Shown in pieces: positions 40,405 to 48,619 of a stretch of DNA of 64,000 nt. The position numbers and the translations under genes were made by a program. The stretch lies in NCBI RefSeq assembly GCF_004634195.1, contig NZ_SKBP01000004.1:62001-126000 (forward strand), read 5' to 3'. Every line of letters begins with the position of its first letter. The stretch's first letter is position 1. The stretch comes from Flavobacterium salilacus subsp. salilacus (GTDB taxonomy: Bacteria > Bacteroidota > Bacteroidia > Flavobacteriales > Flavobacteriaceae). The notes beneath the pieces are model-generated. The model did not search any database. It saw nothing but the letters and a program-made list of their open reading frames with translations, and was not told where the DNA came from.

Positions 40405-41400
40405 ATGTCTATAAAAAATATCCGGTTGGAGGTAATGCAGTTTTTGGAAAAAAACATCGACTCCTTTGTTGAAAGCTACCTCGTGCCGGTAGAAAAAATA
40501 TGGCAACCAACAGATTTGTTGCCGGACTCTCAAAGCGAATCTTTTTATGAAGATGTAAAAGAACTGAGAGAAATAGCCAAAGACCTGCCTTATGATTTTT
40601 GGGTAGTACTCGTGGGCGATACCATTACCGAAGAGGCATTGCCTACGTATGAATCGTGGTTGATGGATGTAGAAGGCGTTAACCAGGTAGATAACGGCGG
40701 TAACGGGTGGGCAAAATGGGTGCGTAACTGGACAGGCGAAGAAAACCGCCACGGCGATGTGCTTAACAAATACCTGTACCTGTCAGGGCGTGTAAATATG
40801 CGCGAAGTAGAAATGACTACGCATCACCTTATAAACGATGGTTTTGATATTGGTACGGATCGTGACCCGTATAAAAACTTTGTATATACCAGTTTTCAGG
40901 AACTTGCCACTTATGTTTCGCACAACAGAGTATCGCAAATTGCTAAAAAATTCGGCGATAACAAACTCTCAAAAATGTGTAAGCTGATTGCAGGCGACGA
41001 AATGCGTCACCACCTTGCTTACAGCGAATTTGTAGATCGTATTTTTAAAGTAGATCCAAGCGAAATGATGCTGGCTTTCCAGTACATGATGAAGCAAAAA
41101 ATAACCATGCCCGCCCATTTTTTGAGAGAGTCAGGGCAAAAGATAAGCAGTGCTTTCGATCAGTTTTCCGATTCGGCACAACGCATAGGCGTATATACCG
41201 CACAAGATTATGTAGAGATACTGCGCAAGCTTATAGAAAAGTGGCAAATAGATAAAATTGACGGGCTTACTGCCGAAGCTGAAAAAGCAAGAGATTTCCT
41301 GATGAAATTACCGGACAGAATGGCAAGAATATCCGAAAGGATAGTAATACCCGAAGAATCACACATATTTAAATGGGTACAACCTGCATTAATAAAATAA
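40405..41400 (+). CDS. Acyl-ACP desaturase (plant stearoyl-ACP type)
   Basis: The 331-residue soluble di-iron enzyme introduces a double bond into acyl-ACP chains. The two iron-binding motifs are visible as EENRHGD (about residue 113) and DEMRHHLAY (about residue 198), the E/D-E-x-R-H repeat of this ferritin-like family, and WVRNWTGEENRHG is close to the plant Delta-9 desaturase signature. It follows plsC by 4 bp; the pair probably sets membrane fluidity. The 3' gap holds only a weak hairpin (about 41406-41432). Confidence 0.93.
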   Translation: MSIKNIRLEVMQFLEKNIDSFVESYLVPVEKIWQPTDLLPDSQSESFYEDVKELREIAKDLPYDFWVVLVGDTITEEALPTYESWLMDVEGVNQVDNGGNGWAKWVRNWTGEENRHGDVLNKYLYLSGRVNMREVEMTTHHLINDGFDIGTDRDPYKNFVYTSFQELATYVSHNRVSQIAKKFGDNKLSKMCKLIAGDEMRHHLAYSEFVDRIFKVDPSEMMLAFQYMMKQKITMPAHFLRESGQKISSAFDQFSDSAQRIGVYTAQDYVEILRKLIEKWQIDKIDGLTAEAEKARDFLMKLPDRMARISERIVIPEESHIFKWVQPALIK

Positions 41401-41446
41401 GATACTAAAAGCTGCCTATTGGTGGCTTTTTTGTTTGTGTATTAAC

Positions 41447-41454
41447 TATTTTTG
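41447..41454 (+). promoter_or_regulatory. -7 box for the HD hydrolase gene
   Basis: TATTTTTG matches TAnnTTTG, 19 bp before the ATG at 41474, which favours that ATG over upstream in-frame codons. Confidence 0.5.
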
Positions 41455-41473
41455 CATCACTCAACTTTATACT

Positions 41474-42127
41474 ATGACTAACCCCGCCCTTATCCATAAA
41501 ACTATCCATTTTGTAAAACAGCAACTTGAAAATGCCGAAGGAGGGCATGACTGGTTCCACATTCAGAGAGTGTATAACAATGCTTTAAAAATAGCCGAAA
41601 CAGAAGCCTGTGATTTACTCGTGGTACAACTTGGGGCATTATTGCATGATATTGCCGACAGCAAGTTCCATAACGGCGATGAAACTGTAGGACCAAAGGT
41701 AGCACGTACATTTTTAGAGCAGGAAAATGTAGAAGAAGCCACTATTATGCATGTAGTAAACATCATCGAAAATATATCCTTTAAAGGCGGGAATTTTGAA
41801 AGGAAATTCAACTCAATAGAATTGGAAATAGTACAGGATGCCGACAGGCTCGATGCTATAGGTGCCATAGGTATAGCCCGAACCTTTAACTATGGTGGGT
41901 TTAAAAACAGGGCTTTATACAATCCGGATATTGCCCCTCAAATGAACATGACGAAAGAGGAGTACAAAAAAAGCGACAACCCTACCATAAACCATTTTTA
42001 TGAAAAACTGCTTTTACTTAAAGACCGTATGAATACCCAAACAGGTAAAACATTAGCACAGGGCAGGCACAACTATATGGTAAACTTCCTGTCCCAATTT
42101 TATGCAGAATGGGAGGGGGAGAAGTAA
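41474..42127 (+). CDS. HD domain phosphohydrolase (YedJ-like)
   Basis: The 217-residue cytosolic protein carries the HD-domain metal motifs in order: GHDWFHIQRVYNNAL (first His), LLHDIADSKFH (His-Asp) and VQDADRLDAIGAIGIART (distal Asp). This matches the YedJ/YpgQ group of small HD hydrolases, some of which act on nucleotides. The true substrate is unknown. The start at 41474 puts MTNPALIHKTIHFVKQQL before the first motif as expected. It is a single-gene unit between a promoter box and a bidirectional terminator. Confidence 0.88.
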   Translation: MTNPALIHKTIHFVKQQLENAEGGHDWFHIQRVYNNALKIAETEACDLLVVQLGALLHDIADSKFHNGDETVGPKVARTFLEQENVEEATIMHVVNIIENISFKGGNFERKFNSIELEIVQDADRLDAIGAIGIARTFNYGGFKNRALYNPDIAPQMNMTKEEYKKSDNPTINHFYEKLLLLKDRMNTQTGKTLAQGRHNYMVNFLSQFYAEWEGEK

Positions 42128-42149
42128 AGTCTTTTTTTAGCTAAAAATA

Positions 42150-42169
42150 AAAGCCCCTTTAGGGGCTTT
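42150..42169. terminator. Bidirectional terminator between convergent genes
   Basis: AAAGCCCC-TTTA-GGGGCTTT is a perfect 8-bp stem with a 4-base loop, between the HD hydrolase and the leftward crotonase gene. Confidence 0.8.
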
Positions 42170-42173
42170 CATT

Positions 42174-42956
42174 TTATTTACCGGGAAACTCAGCTTTTCT
42201 TTTCTCTAAGAAAGCCGTTGTCCCTTCTTTAAAATCTTCTGTCCCGAAAGATTCGCCAAAGGCTTTTATTTCTGTTTCATAACCGTTAACGCCATCCGTA
42301 TAATTGGCATTTATAGCTTTTATAGCCTGCCCTATGGCTACCGATGAGTTTTTCATAATCTTACCTGCTATCCCTTTACAAAACTCCAATAGTTCTGCTT
42401 GTGGCACTACATGGTTTACCAGTCCGTACGTTTTTGCTTCTTCAGCATTTATCATGCCTGCGGTCATAATCATTTCCATAGCACGCCCTTTGCCTACAAG
42501 CTGTGGCAAACGCTGTGTACCGCCATAACCCGGTATTACGCCAAGTGAAACCTCGGGCAAACCCATCTTGGCATTATCTGATGCTACGCGAAAGTGTGCT
42601 GCCATAGCAAGCTCTAACCCTCCGCCCAATGCAAAACCGTTTACCGCTGCAATAACGGGTGTAGAAAGGTTTTGTACAAAATCGAATAACAATTCCTGCC
42701 CTTTTGCTGCCAGTTTACCGCCTTCTTCTACTGAGAAATTAGCAAATTCAGCGATATCGGCACCGGCTACAAAAGCCTTCTCGCCGCTACCTGTTACAAT
42801 GATAACTTTAACAGCAGCATCGTCATTAAGTGCTTTAAAAGCATGGTGCAATTCTTCAATTGTAGCTTTATTAAGCGCATTTAGTTTAGTTGGTCTGTTA
42901 ATGGTAATCAGTCCAAGTCCGTCCGCTATTTCCGTAAGGATATTTTCGTAATTCAT
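42174..42956 (-). CDS. Enoyl-CoA hydratase/isomerase family protein (crotonase)
   Basis: The 260-residue protein shows the crotonase core: FVAGADIAEFANF (oxyanion hole), then PVIAAVNGFALGGGLELAMAAHFRVAS with the conserved GG and catalytic Glu region, and LPEVSLGVIPGYGGTQRLP with the second Glu position. It hydrates enoyl-CoA thioesters, most likely in fatty acid or 3-hydroxybutyryl-CoA metabolism. It is the last gene of the leftward hemH-MATE-hemJ-kinase group, 21 bp after the kinase gene. Confidence 0.92.
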   Translation of the reverse strand: MNYENILTEIADGLGLITINRPTKLNALNKATIEELHHAFKALNDDAAVKVIIVTGSGEKAFVAGADIAEFANFSVEEGGKLAAKGQELLFDFVQNLSTPVIAAVNGFALGGGLELAMAAHFRVASDNAKMGLPEVSLGVIPGYGGTQRLPQLVGKGRAMEMIMTAGMINAEEAKTYGLVNHVVPQAELLEFCKGIAGKIMKNSSVAIGQAIKAINANYTDGVNGYETEIKAFGESFGTEDFKEGTTAFLEKRKAEFPGK

Positions 42957-42977
42957 TTTCAGTATTGGTTTTTATGT

Positions 42978-44489
42978 TTATGTTGTTGTTTGTCCTTCTT
43001 TATTATCGGGGCTATCGGCTGCTATAATAGGAAACTCGACTATAAAGGTTGTACCCCTCCCTATCTCACTTTCAAAAGTAATAGTACCATTATAGTTTTC
43101 TACAATATTTTTAATAATACCCAGCCCGAGCCCCATACCACTGGTTTTAGTCGTAAACTTAGGTTCAAATATACGGTTCTTATTAGCCATACTTATTCCT
43201 TTTCCGTTATCTTTTACCGCTATTACGGCATGGTTATCTTTACAGTATATCCTGACTTCAATAAGCGGTTCGGGATGATTTTCCGGTATTGCCTGTGTAG
43301 CATTTTTAACAAGGTTGGTAATAATACGTATCAGTTGGGTGCGGTCCATACGGGTTATTATCTCTTTTTCTTCGCTGCTGAAAACAATATAATTTTCATT
43401 AAATATCTCCAGCGCAAGCTGTACTATTTTAACCATATTTATGGTTTCGTTTTGCTGCGCAGGCATAGAGGCAAAACTCGAAAATGCCGATGCTACCGAT
43501 GACATGGTGTCTATTTGCTGGATGAGCGTAGTGGAATATTCATCCAGTTTTTTCCTGATATCAGGATCGTTGGGATCAAACTTGCGCTGAAAACTCTGCA
43601 CGGTAAGCCGCATGGGTGTGAGCGGATTTTTTATTTCATGCGCCACTTGCTTTGCCATTTCGCGCCATGCCTGTTCGCGCTCACTTTGTGCCAGTTTAGC
43701 CGCACTTTCGTCAAGGTCATCTACCAGTCCGTTATAGGCTTTCACCAGTTGGCTTATTTCCTGCGGAGAATCGCGCTGGCTTATTTTTTCATTAACGGTG
43801 CTTAAACGGATTTCGGTTATCCTGTCGCTTATCGCTTTAAGTGATTTGGTAATATAGCTCGAAAGAAAATAGGCTATCACGATAGAAATAAGCAACATAA
43901 AGGAATATACCTGAAAAAAGCGCATCATAAAATTATTAATCTCCTTTTCGTAATACCCATCGTCCTCTATATAAGGCAGGTTGAGTATGCCCAGCGGTTT
44001 AAACTTGGTATCTTTAATATAGCTGTAGGAAGAGCGATAGCGTTTTCCCTCTTCGGTTTTAAGTAAATCCACATAACGCTTCTCGGCGGTAGAGCGTATA
44101 ATCCGCAATATGGGATCAGAAATTTTTTGGCTTATAGTATCTACCGCAAAGGCTGCTTTGGATGATTTTAACAACTCTCCGTTAAGGTCGTATATGTTAA
44201 TTTCCATACCGTGTATGTTTGCCATTTCATGGATGCGCTCCCTGAGAATAAGCGATAAATTTTCGGTAGAAAGCGGGTAGGTTGTGGTAGCAAGTATATA
44301 GTTAATATGCTCTTTTATTGCCTTTTCTTTCCTGTCCACACGCTCCTGGTGGTAGTCTTTTGCTTCTTTTTTAAACTGATAAATAGATACGGCAGCAATA
44401 AGCAAAGAGGCAACCAGCGTAACGAATATCATAGAAAGAAATATTCTTACCCGCAGCGACCATCTTCTTATCTTAAACCGTTTCTTCAT
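42978..44489 (-). CDS. NtrY-like sensor histidine kinase
   Basis: The 503-residue protein has an N-terminal membrane helix (about 13-33), an extracytoplasmic sensor region, a second helix (about 195-215), a HAMP segment, the H-box AKQVAHEIKNPLTPMRLTVQ with His284, and an ATPase domain with N-box LVKNATQAIPE and G-boxes DNGKGISM and GMGLGLGIIKNIVE. The H-box type is NtrY-like. No response regulator gene is adjacent. It sits 4 bp after hemJ, so membrane or heme status could be the signal, though nothing in the sensor region shows that. Confidence 0.93.
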   Translation of the reverse strand: MKKRFKIRRWSLRVRIFLSMIFVTLVASLLIAAVSIYQFKKEAKDYHQERVDRKEKAIKEHINYILATTTYPLSTENLSLILRERIHEMANIHGMEINIYDLNGELLKSSKAAFAVDTISQKISDPILRIIRSTAEKRYVDLLKTEEGKRYRSSYSYIKDTKFKPLGILNLPYIEDDGYYEKEINNFMMRFFQVYSFMLLISIVIAYFLSSYITKSLKAISDRITEIRLSTVNEKISQRDSPQEISQLVKAYNGLVDDLDESAAKLAQSEREQAWREMAKQVAHEIKNPLTPMRLTVQSFQRKFDPNDPDIRKKLDEYSTTLIQQIDTMSSVASAFSSFASMPAQQNETINMVKIVQLALEIFNENYIVFSSEEKEIITRMDRTQLIRIITNLVKNATQAIPENHPEPLIEVRIYCKDNHAVIAVKDNGKGISMANKNRIFEPKFTTKTSGMGLGLGIIKNIVENYNGTITFESEIGRGTTFIVEFPIIAADSPDNKEGQTTT

Positions 44490-44493
44490 TCGT

Positions 44494-45051
44494 TCAGGAT
44501 TTGTTCTTTTCCCTTATGCGTTTATAAAATTTAAAGCCCAGCATTATCAGTATCGAAAAAGCAATAATGCCCACTACCCCGAATACCCAGTTTACGGCAC
44601 TTTTTAAAATTACTAAAAAAACAACGGCAAATAGTATAATAGTAGCGCCTTCATTCCATAAGCGCATAAAATTGGTCGAATATTTTACCTCATCACGTTG
44701 CAGTTGCTTGTATATGCTGTGGCATTTTAAATGGTAAAGATACAGCAGAAATACAAAGCCCAATTTTACGTGCATCCACGAAAATTGCAGCCATACTCCG
44801 CCACGTGCTGTGCCAAACAGCATAAGAAAGGCAAACACGCTTGCCAATACTGCCGAAGGCCAAGTAATGATATACCACAACCTATAGGACATTAGCTTAT
44901 ATTGTTTTATCAATATTTCCTTTTCGGGAGATGGTTTAGCGTTAGCCTCTATATGATATACAAACAGTCGCACAATATAAAACAACCCGGCAAACCAGGT
45001 TATTACAAATATCAGGTGTAATGATTTTATATAGTCGTAATATTCTTCCAT
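44494..45051 (-). CDS. hemJ: Protoporphyrinogen IX oxidase HemJ
   Basis: This 185-residue membrane protein of the HemJ (UPF0093/CopD-like) family has four or five helices. The signature HLIFVITWFAGLFYIVRLFVYH (in outline, residues about 12-33) carries the conserved His and the WFAG motif, and WMHVKLGFVFLLYLYHLKCH carries further conserved His and Lys. HemJ oxidises protoporphyrinogen IX in organisms lacking HemG and HemY. Its place next to hemH, and the absence of hemY or hemG in an otherwise near-complete heme gene set, support the call. The MATE gene overlaps its start (TGATG). Confidence 0.9.
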   Translation of the reverse strand: MEEYYDYIKSLHLIFVITWFAGLFYIVRLFVYHIEANAKPSPEKEILIKQYKLMSYRLWYIITWPSAVLASVFAFLMLFGTARGGVWLQFSWMHVKLGFVFLLYLYHLKCHSIYKQLQRDEVKYSTNFMRLWNEGATIILFAVVFLVILKSAVNWVFGVVGIIAFSILIMLGFKFYKRIREKNKS

Positions 45052-46391
45052 CAGGCTTCTTTAAGTTGTTCGGTCATTTCTTTTCTTAAAAATAATCCTG
45101 TTAATAATGTAGATAATATATCCGAAACGGGAAATGCTACCCATACTCCAAAAATACCAAAAAAGTGTGGTAAAATAAGTACCAGCGGTATCAGGAAAAA
45201 ACCTTGTTTACTAAGCGTTAACAGTAACGCTTTAGTCGCCTTACCTGCTGCCTGAAAATAAGCTCCGCCTATAAGCTGTACGGCAATAATGGGCGATGCT
45301 GCAAACACCCAGCGCAGTGCGCCGGGAGTGTCCTGTATTACCCCTGCATCGGTAGTAAATAACGCAGTAATGGGCTTTGCAAAGGAAAATACTACCGCAA
45401 AAATTATTACAGAAAGATAGGTGGCATATTTAACAGCGGTAATAATAGCTTCTTTTACCCTTATGTAATTGCCTGCTCCGTAGTTGTAACCCGCAATAGG
45501 CATAAAGCCCTGAGTAACCCCCAATACCGGAAACAGCATAAACATAAGCATACGGCTAATGATACCGTATATGGCAACTGCCTGCTCGCCCCCTTCGGCA
45601 TACAGCGTATGGTTAAGTATAATAGCCAGAATACTTATTACGCCCTGCCTTGCAAAGGTTACAAAACTTAAGGAGGTGATTTCCTTTACTAACTTGGGGT
45701 GAAAATCAAAGCTGCTTAGTTTTAACCGAAGTTCACTCTTTTTTATAAAAAACCAAAAGATATATAAAAAGCAAAACAAAAAGGAAAGTGCTGTTGCCGT
45801 TGCCGCACCCGAAATACCCCAACCGAATACTTTTATAAAAAGTATATCCAAAATAATGTTTGATATTGCTGCCACTATCATGGCAATCATGGCATGGCGC
45901 GCCTTGTCTTCGGCACGTATAACCGTGTTGCCCATCATGCAAAATGCCTGAAGCGGCACTGCAATCAATATGGGCATAAAAAATGCTTTGGCGGGAGCCA
46001 TAATAGCTCCGTTTGCACCAAACATAAATAATATTTCATCGCTAAAAAAAAGCCCTGCTATTACAAACAACGATGAAACTCCAAAAGTCATCATAATCTG
46101 GTGGGCAAAGGTAGCAACCGCTTTTTCATGGTTGCCCTTACCCAAGGCTCGTGATAATACCGAGCTACCGCCTATACCGATAGCCATACCCATAGAGGAT
46201 ATAAAAAAAGTAATTGGCATTACTACAGATAGTGCCGCAATGGCAAGCGAACCTATCCAGCGACCCACAAAAATAGTATCTATAAGCAGGTTAACCGTAA
46301 GGAATAATATCCCTATAGATGCAGGCACAGCCTGCTTAATAAGCAGGCTGTTGATACTCTTGTTTGCTAAGTCTTTTGATGAAACCGACAT
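45051..46391 (-). CDS. MATE family efflux transporter
   Basis: The 446-residue membrane protein has the twelve-helix MATE layout with two similar halves. Typical phrases are ALSVVMPITFFISSMGMAIGIGGSSVLSRALGKG in outline, and later GVTQGFMPIAGYNYGAGN in the second half. MATE pumps export cationic compounds or toxins using Na+ or H+. It overlaps hemH (TAATG) and hemJ (TGATG) by one base at either end, so it is tightly coupled to heme synthesis, which suggests, without proof, export of a porphyrin-type compound. Confidence 0.92.
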   Translation of the reverse strand: MSVSSKDLANKSINSLLIKQAVPASIGILFLTVNLLIDTIFVGRWIGSLAIAALSVVMPITFFISSMGMAIGIGGSSVLSRALGKGNHEKAVATFAHQIMMTFGVSSLFVIAGLFFSDEILFMFGANGAIMAPAKAFFMPILIAVPLQAFCMMGNTVIRAEDKARHAMIAMIVAAISNIILDILFIKVFGWGISGAATATALSFLFCFLYIFWFFIKKSELRLKLSSFDFHPKLVKEITSLSFVTFARQGVISILAIILNHTLYAEGGEQAVAIYGIISRMLMFMLFPVLGVTQGFMPIAGYNYGAGNYIRVKEAIITAVKYATYLSVIIFAVVFSFAKPITALFTTDAGVIQDTPGALRWVFAASPIIAVQLIGGAYFQAAGKATKALLLTLSKQGFFLIPLVLILPHFFGIFGVWVAFPVSDILSTLLTGLFLRKEMTEQLKEA

Positions 46392-47422
46392 TATGCTACA
46401 GGGGTTTCAGCATAAGCCCATTCGTTTATCCAGTTTACTACAACATCTATCCAAGGGTCGCTGTCGTTAAGGCATGGTACTGCCATAAAATTTTCGCCTC
46501 CGTGCTCTTTAAAATCTTCTTTAGCACGCATAGCAATCTCTTCGAGTGTTTCAAGACAATCGGAAACGAAAGCCGGAGTAACTACCGCAAGATTTTTAAT
46601 GCCTTTTTCGGGCATTTTATTTATTTCGATATCAGTATAAGGTTCTAACCATTTATCGCCCGAAAGGCGTGACTGAAAGGTTAGCGAATATTTATCTTCG
46701 GGTATGCCCAGTTCTTTTACTACCAGCCGTGTGGTTTCGTAACACTGGTGGCGGTAGCAAAATTTATGTGCCGGAGATGGCGTTACGCAACACGAGCCGT
46801 CAATCTTGCAATGCGATTTGGTTACATCGGTTTTACGGATATGGCGTTCCGGTATGCCATGATAACTAAACAGCAGGTGGTCGTAATCGTAACCTTCTAA
46901 CGATGATTTTATCGAATTGGCAAGTACTTTTATATAGTCAGGCTTATCATAAAAAGCAGGAACATCGGTAATGGTCATGTGCGGGAATTTCTTTGCACGA
47001 ATTTCCTCTGCAAGTTTCAATATCGTTAGTGTAGATGCCATAGCATACTGCGGATAAAGCGGGAAAAGCAGTACTTCCGTCACGCCTTTATCGGCAAGCT
47101 CCTGCAAACCCTTTTCTATCGACGGCTGACCGTATCGCATAGCCAGCGATACCGGCATTGTTGTTTTTTTAACTACTTTTTTATGCATCCTCTCGCTGAT
47201 AACGATAAGCGGAGAACCTTCGTCCCACCATATTTGCTGGTAGGCATGTGCCGATTCTTTTGGTCTTTTGCGTAATATGATGCCTCTTACCAGTAATGCC
47301 CTCAGCAAGAAAGGAACATCTATTACATATTTATCCATCAGGAACTCATCAAGGTAAGGTTTTACATCCTCCGGGGTTGGGCTTTTTGGTGAGCCCAGGT
47401 TTACTAACAGTACTCCCTTCAT
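46391..47422 (-). CDS. hemH: Ferrochelatase
   Basis: The 343-residue protein inserts Fe2+ into protoporphyrin IX as the last step of protoheme synthesis. It starts MKGVLLVNLGSPKSPTPEDVKPYLDEFL and has the metal/porphyrin site region LLFSYHGIPERHI (catalytic His) followed by a Cys-rich stretch (SHCKIDGSCCVTP, KFCYRHQC) that could hold an Fe-S cluster, and the later phrase VVTPAFVSDCLETLEEI. It is the first clear heme gene of the leftward group, 96 bp after the AraC gene. Confidence 0.95.
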   Translation of the reverse strand: MKGVLLVNLGSPKSPTPEDVKPYLDEFLMDKYVIDVPFLLRALLVRGIILRKRPKESAHAYQQIWWDEGSPLIVISERMHKKVVKKTTMPVSLAMRYGQPSIEKGLQELADKGVTEVLLFPLYPQYAMASTLTILKLAEEIRAKKFPHMTITDVPAFYDKPDYIKVLANSIKSSLEGYDYDHLLFSYHGIPERHIRKTDVTKSHCKIDGSCCVTPSPAHKFCYRHQCYETTRLVVKELGIPEDKYSLTFQSRLSGDKWLEPYTDIEINKMPEKGIKNLAVVTPAFVSDCLETLEEIAMRAKEDFKEHGGENFMAVPCLNDSDPWIDVVVNWINEWAYAETPVA

Positions 47423-47518
47423 GTTTTATATTGTTTGTTCTTGGTTGTTGTTTTTTGTTATCTGCTACTGCTCAAAAACCGTGCGAGAGGCAGGCTGTTT
47501 CCTAATTTTATGACTTGT

Positions 47519-48391
47519 TTAAGTATTTGTATTCATACTCATCAAATACTTTTTGGGCGTAGTGCCAAATTTCTTTTTAAATGCTGCTATAAAATGGCTC
47601 GATGTGCTGTAACCTATGCGCAGCCCTACTTCATTCACGTTATACGAACCACTGTCTAAAAGCTTACGGGCATACTCCATTTTGTAATCAAACAAAAAAC
47701 TGTACACGCTATCACCATATATTTGGCGAAAGCCCATTTTCAGCTTCTTTAGGTTAATACCCACTTGGTCGGCAAGTTCTTGCAGCCCCGGTGGCTCTGC
47801 CATGTTGGCTATAACAATATCTTTTGCTTTACGGATTTTTATAACATTGTCCTCATCTATCAAAAAAGGGCACTGCTCGGCATTCGGGTCTTCGGAACGG
47901 TTAAAATAAAGGCTCAACAGTTCGTACACCTTACCTTTAAAGTACAGTTTTTTAATGGACTGATGCAGGTTAAAATGAAACAACTGACTGAGCACTATAG
48001 CCATACTCGGGTTTATTTTATCCTCCTTATAATACTTTTTGTCTTTGTTACCATCACTCAGGAATGGGATATAATCTGCCTCTTCCGAGAAAAAACTATG
48101 AAACTTTTTAATGGATATTAATATGGATAACACCCACGAGTGGGGTGCAATTTCGAGGTGTACCGGCAGTTCTTTTTGCGGATTGTACAAAAAGAGGGAA
48201 ACCTCCTCGCGCAAGTCCAGCGCATAACGCCCCTGATTGAATATAAATTTAGCCCTGCCCTTTACCCCAAAGTGAAACTGGATAAGATCTACCCCCACTT
48301 CGCGCTCAAAATGTACGGTGTCGTCACCATCATTTTGGAAGCGTAAAACAAAAAAATTATCCTCAATCTGTATCGCTTCATGAGTACCCAT
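47519..48391 (-). CDS. AraC family transcriptional regulator next to hemA
   Basis: The 290-residue protein has an N-terminal sensor half of beta character (1-180) and a C-terminal AraC double helix-turn-helix (about 190-285), with LQELADQVGINLKKLKMGFRQIYG and the second HTH NEVGLRIGYSTSSHFIAAFKKKFGTTPKKY, in outline. It lies divergent from hemA. Tandem direct repeats spaced 21 bp upstream of hemA (48534-48565) fit AraC-type binding, so it may activate the heme operon; hemH may be read through from it. That regulatory role is inference. Confidence 0.9.
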   Translation of the reverse strand: MGTHEAIQIEDNFFVLRFQNDGDDTVHFEREVGVDLIQFHFGVKGRAKFIFNQGRYALDLREEVSLFLYNPQKELPVHLEIAPHSWVLSILISIKKFHSFFSEEADYIPFLSDGNKDKKYYKEDKINPSMAIVLSQLFHFNLHQSIKKLYFKGKVYELLSLYFNRSEDPNAEQCPFLIDEDNVIKIRKAKDIVIANMAEPPGLQELADQVGINLKKLKMGFRQIYGDSVYSFLFDYKMEYARKLLDSGSYNVNEVGLRIGYSTSSHFIAAFKKKFGTTPKKYLMSMNTNT

Positions 48392-48437
48392 AGCGGTATT
48401 TTTTTGGATGCCCTTTTTAAGTTTTCAATTCGTTTTA

Positions 48438-48454
48438 TTTAGAATAGTTCTAAA
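48438..48454. promoter_or_regulatory. PerR/Fur-like inverted repeat between AraC gene and hemA
   Basis: TTTAGAA-TAG-TTCTAAA is a perfect 7+7 palindrome. Its inner 15 bases differ from the PerR box TTAGAAT-N-ATTCTAA at one position. It lies in the leader of the leftward AraC gene, 47 bp before its ATG. Confidence 0.45.
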
Positions 48455-48484
48455 CTAATTGATTGTAAGGCATTGATTTTAGTG

Positions 48485-48492
48485 CAAATTTA
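48485..48492 (-). promoter_or_regulatory. -7 box for the AraC regulator gene
   Basis: The minus strand reads TAAATTTG (TAnnTTTG), 93 bp before the ATG at 48391. Confidence 0.45.
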
Positions 48493-48533
48493 AAGGATTT
48501 ATAATTATAAAAGGATTTTTTCGCCAAAATATC

Positions 48534-48565
48534 CGACAGCGTTATAAAAAGAACCTGTAGCGTTA
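48534..48565 (+). promoter_or_regulatory. Tandem AGCGTTA repeats spaced 21 bp upstream of hemA
   Basis: AGCGTTA occurs at 48538-48544 and 48559-48565 in the same orientation, 21 bp apart (two helix turns). The downstream copy lies about 22 bp before the hemA -7 box, overlapping the -33 region. This is the geometry of AraC-type activator half-sites. Confidence 0.5.
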
Positions 48566-48586
48566 CTTTTAAAAAAATGTTAAAGG

Positions 48587-48594
48587 TAATTTTG
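48587..48594 (+). promoter_or_regulatory. -7 box for hemA
   Basis: TAATTTTG matches TAnnTTTG, 25 bp before the ATG at 48620. No TTG is seen at the proper -33 distance, consistent with an activator-dependent promoter. Confidence 0.55.
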
Positions 48595-48619
48595 TATCAC
48601 TTTTAGGAAAGTGAGTAAT

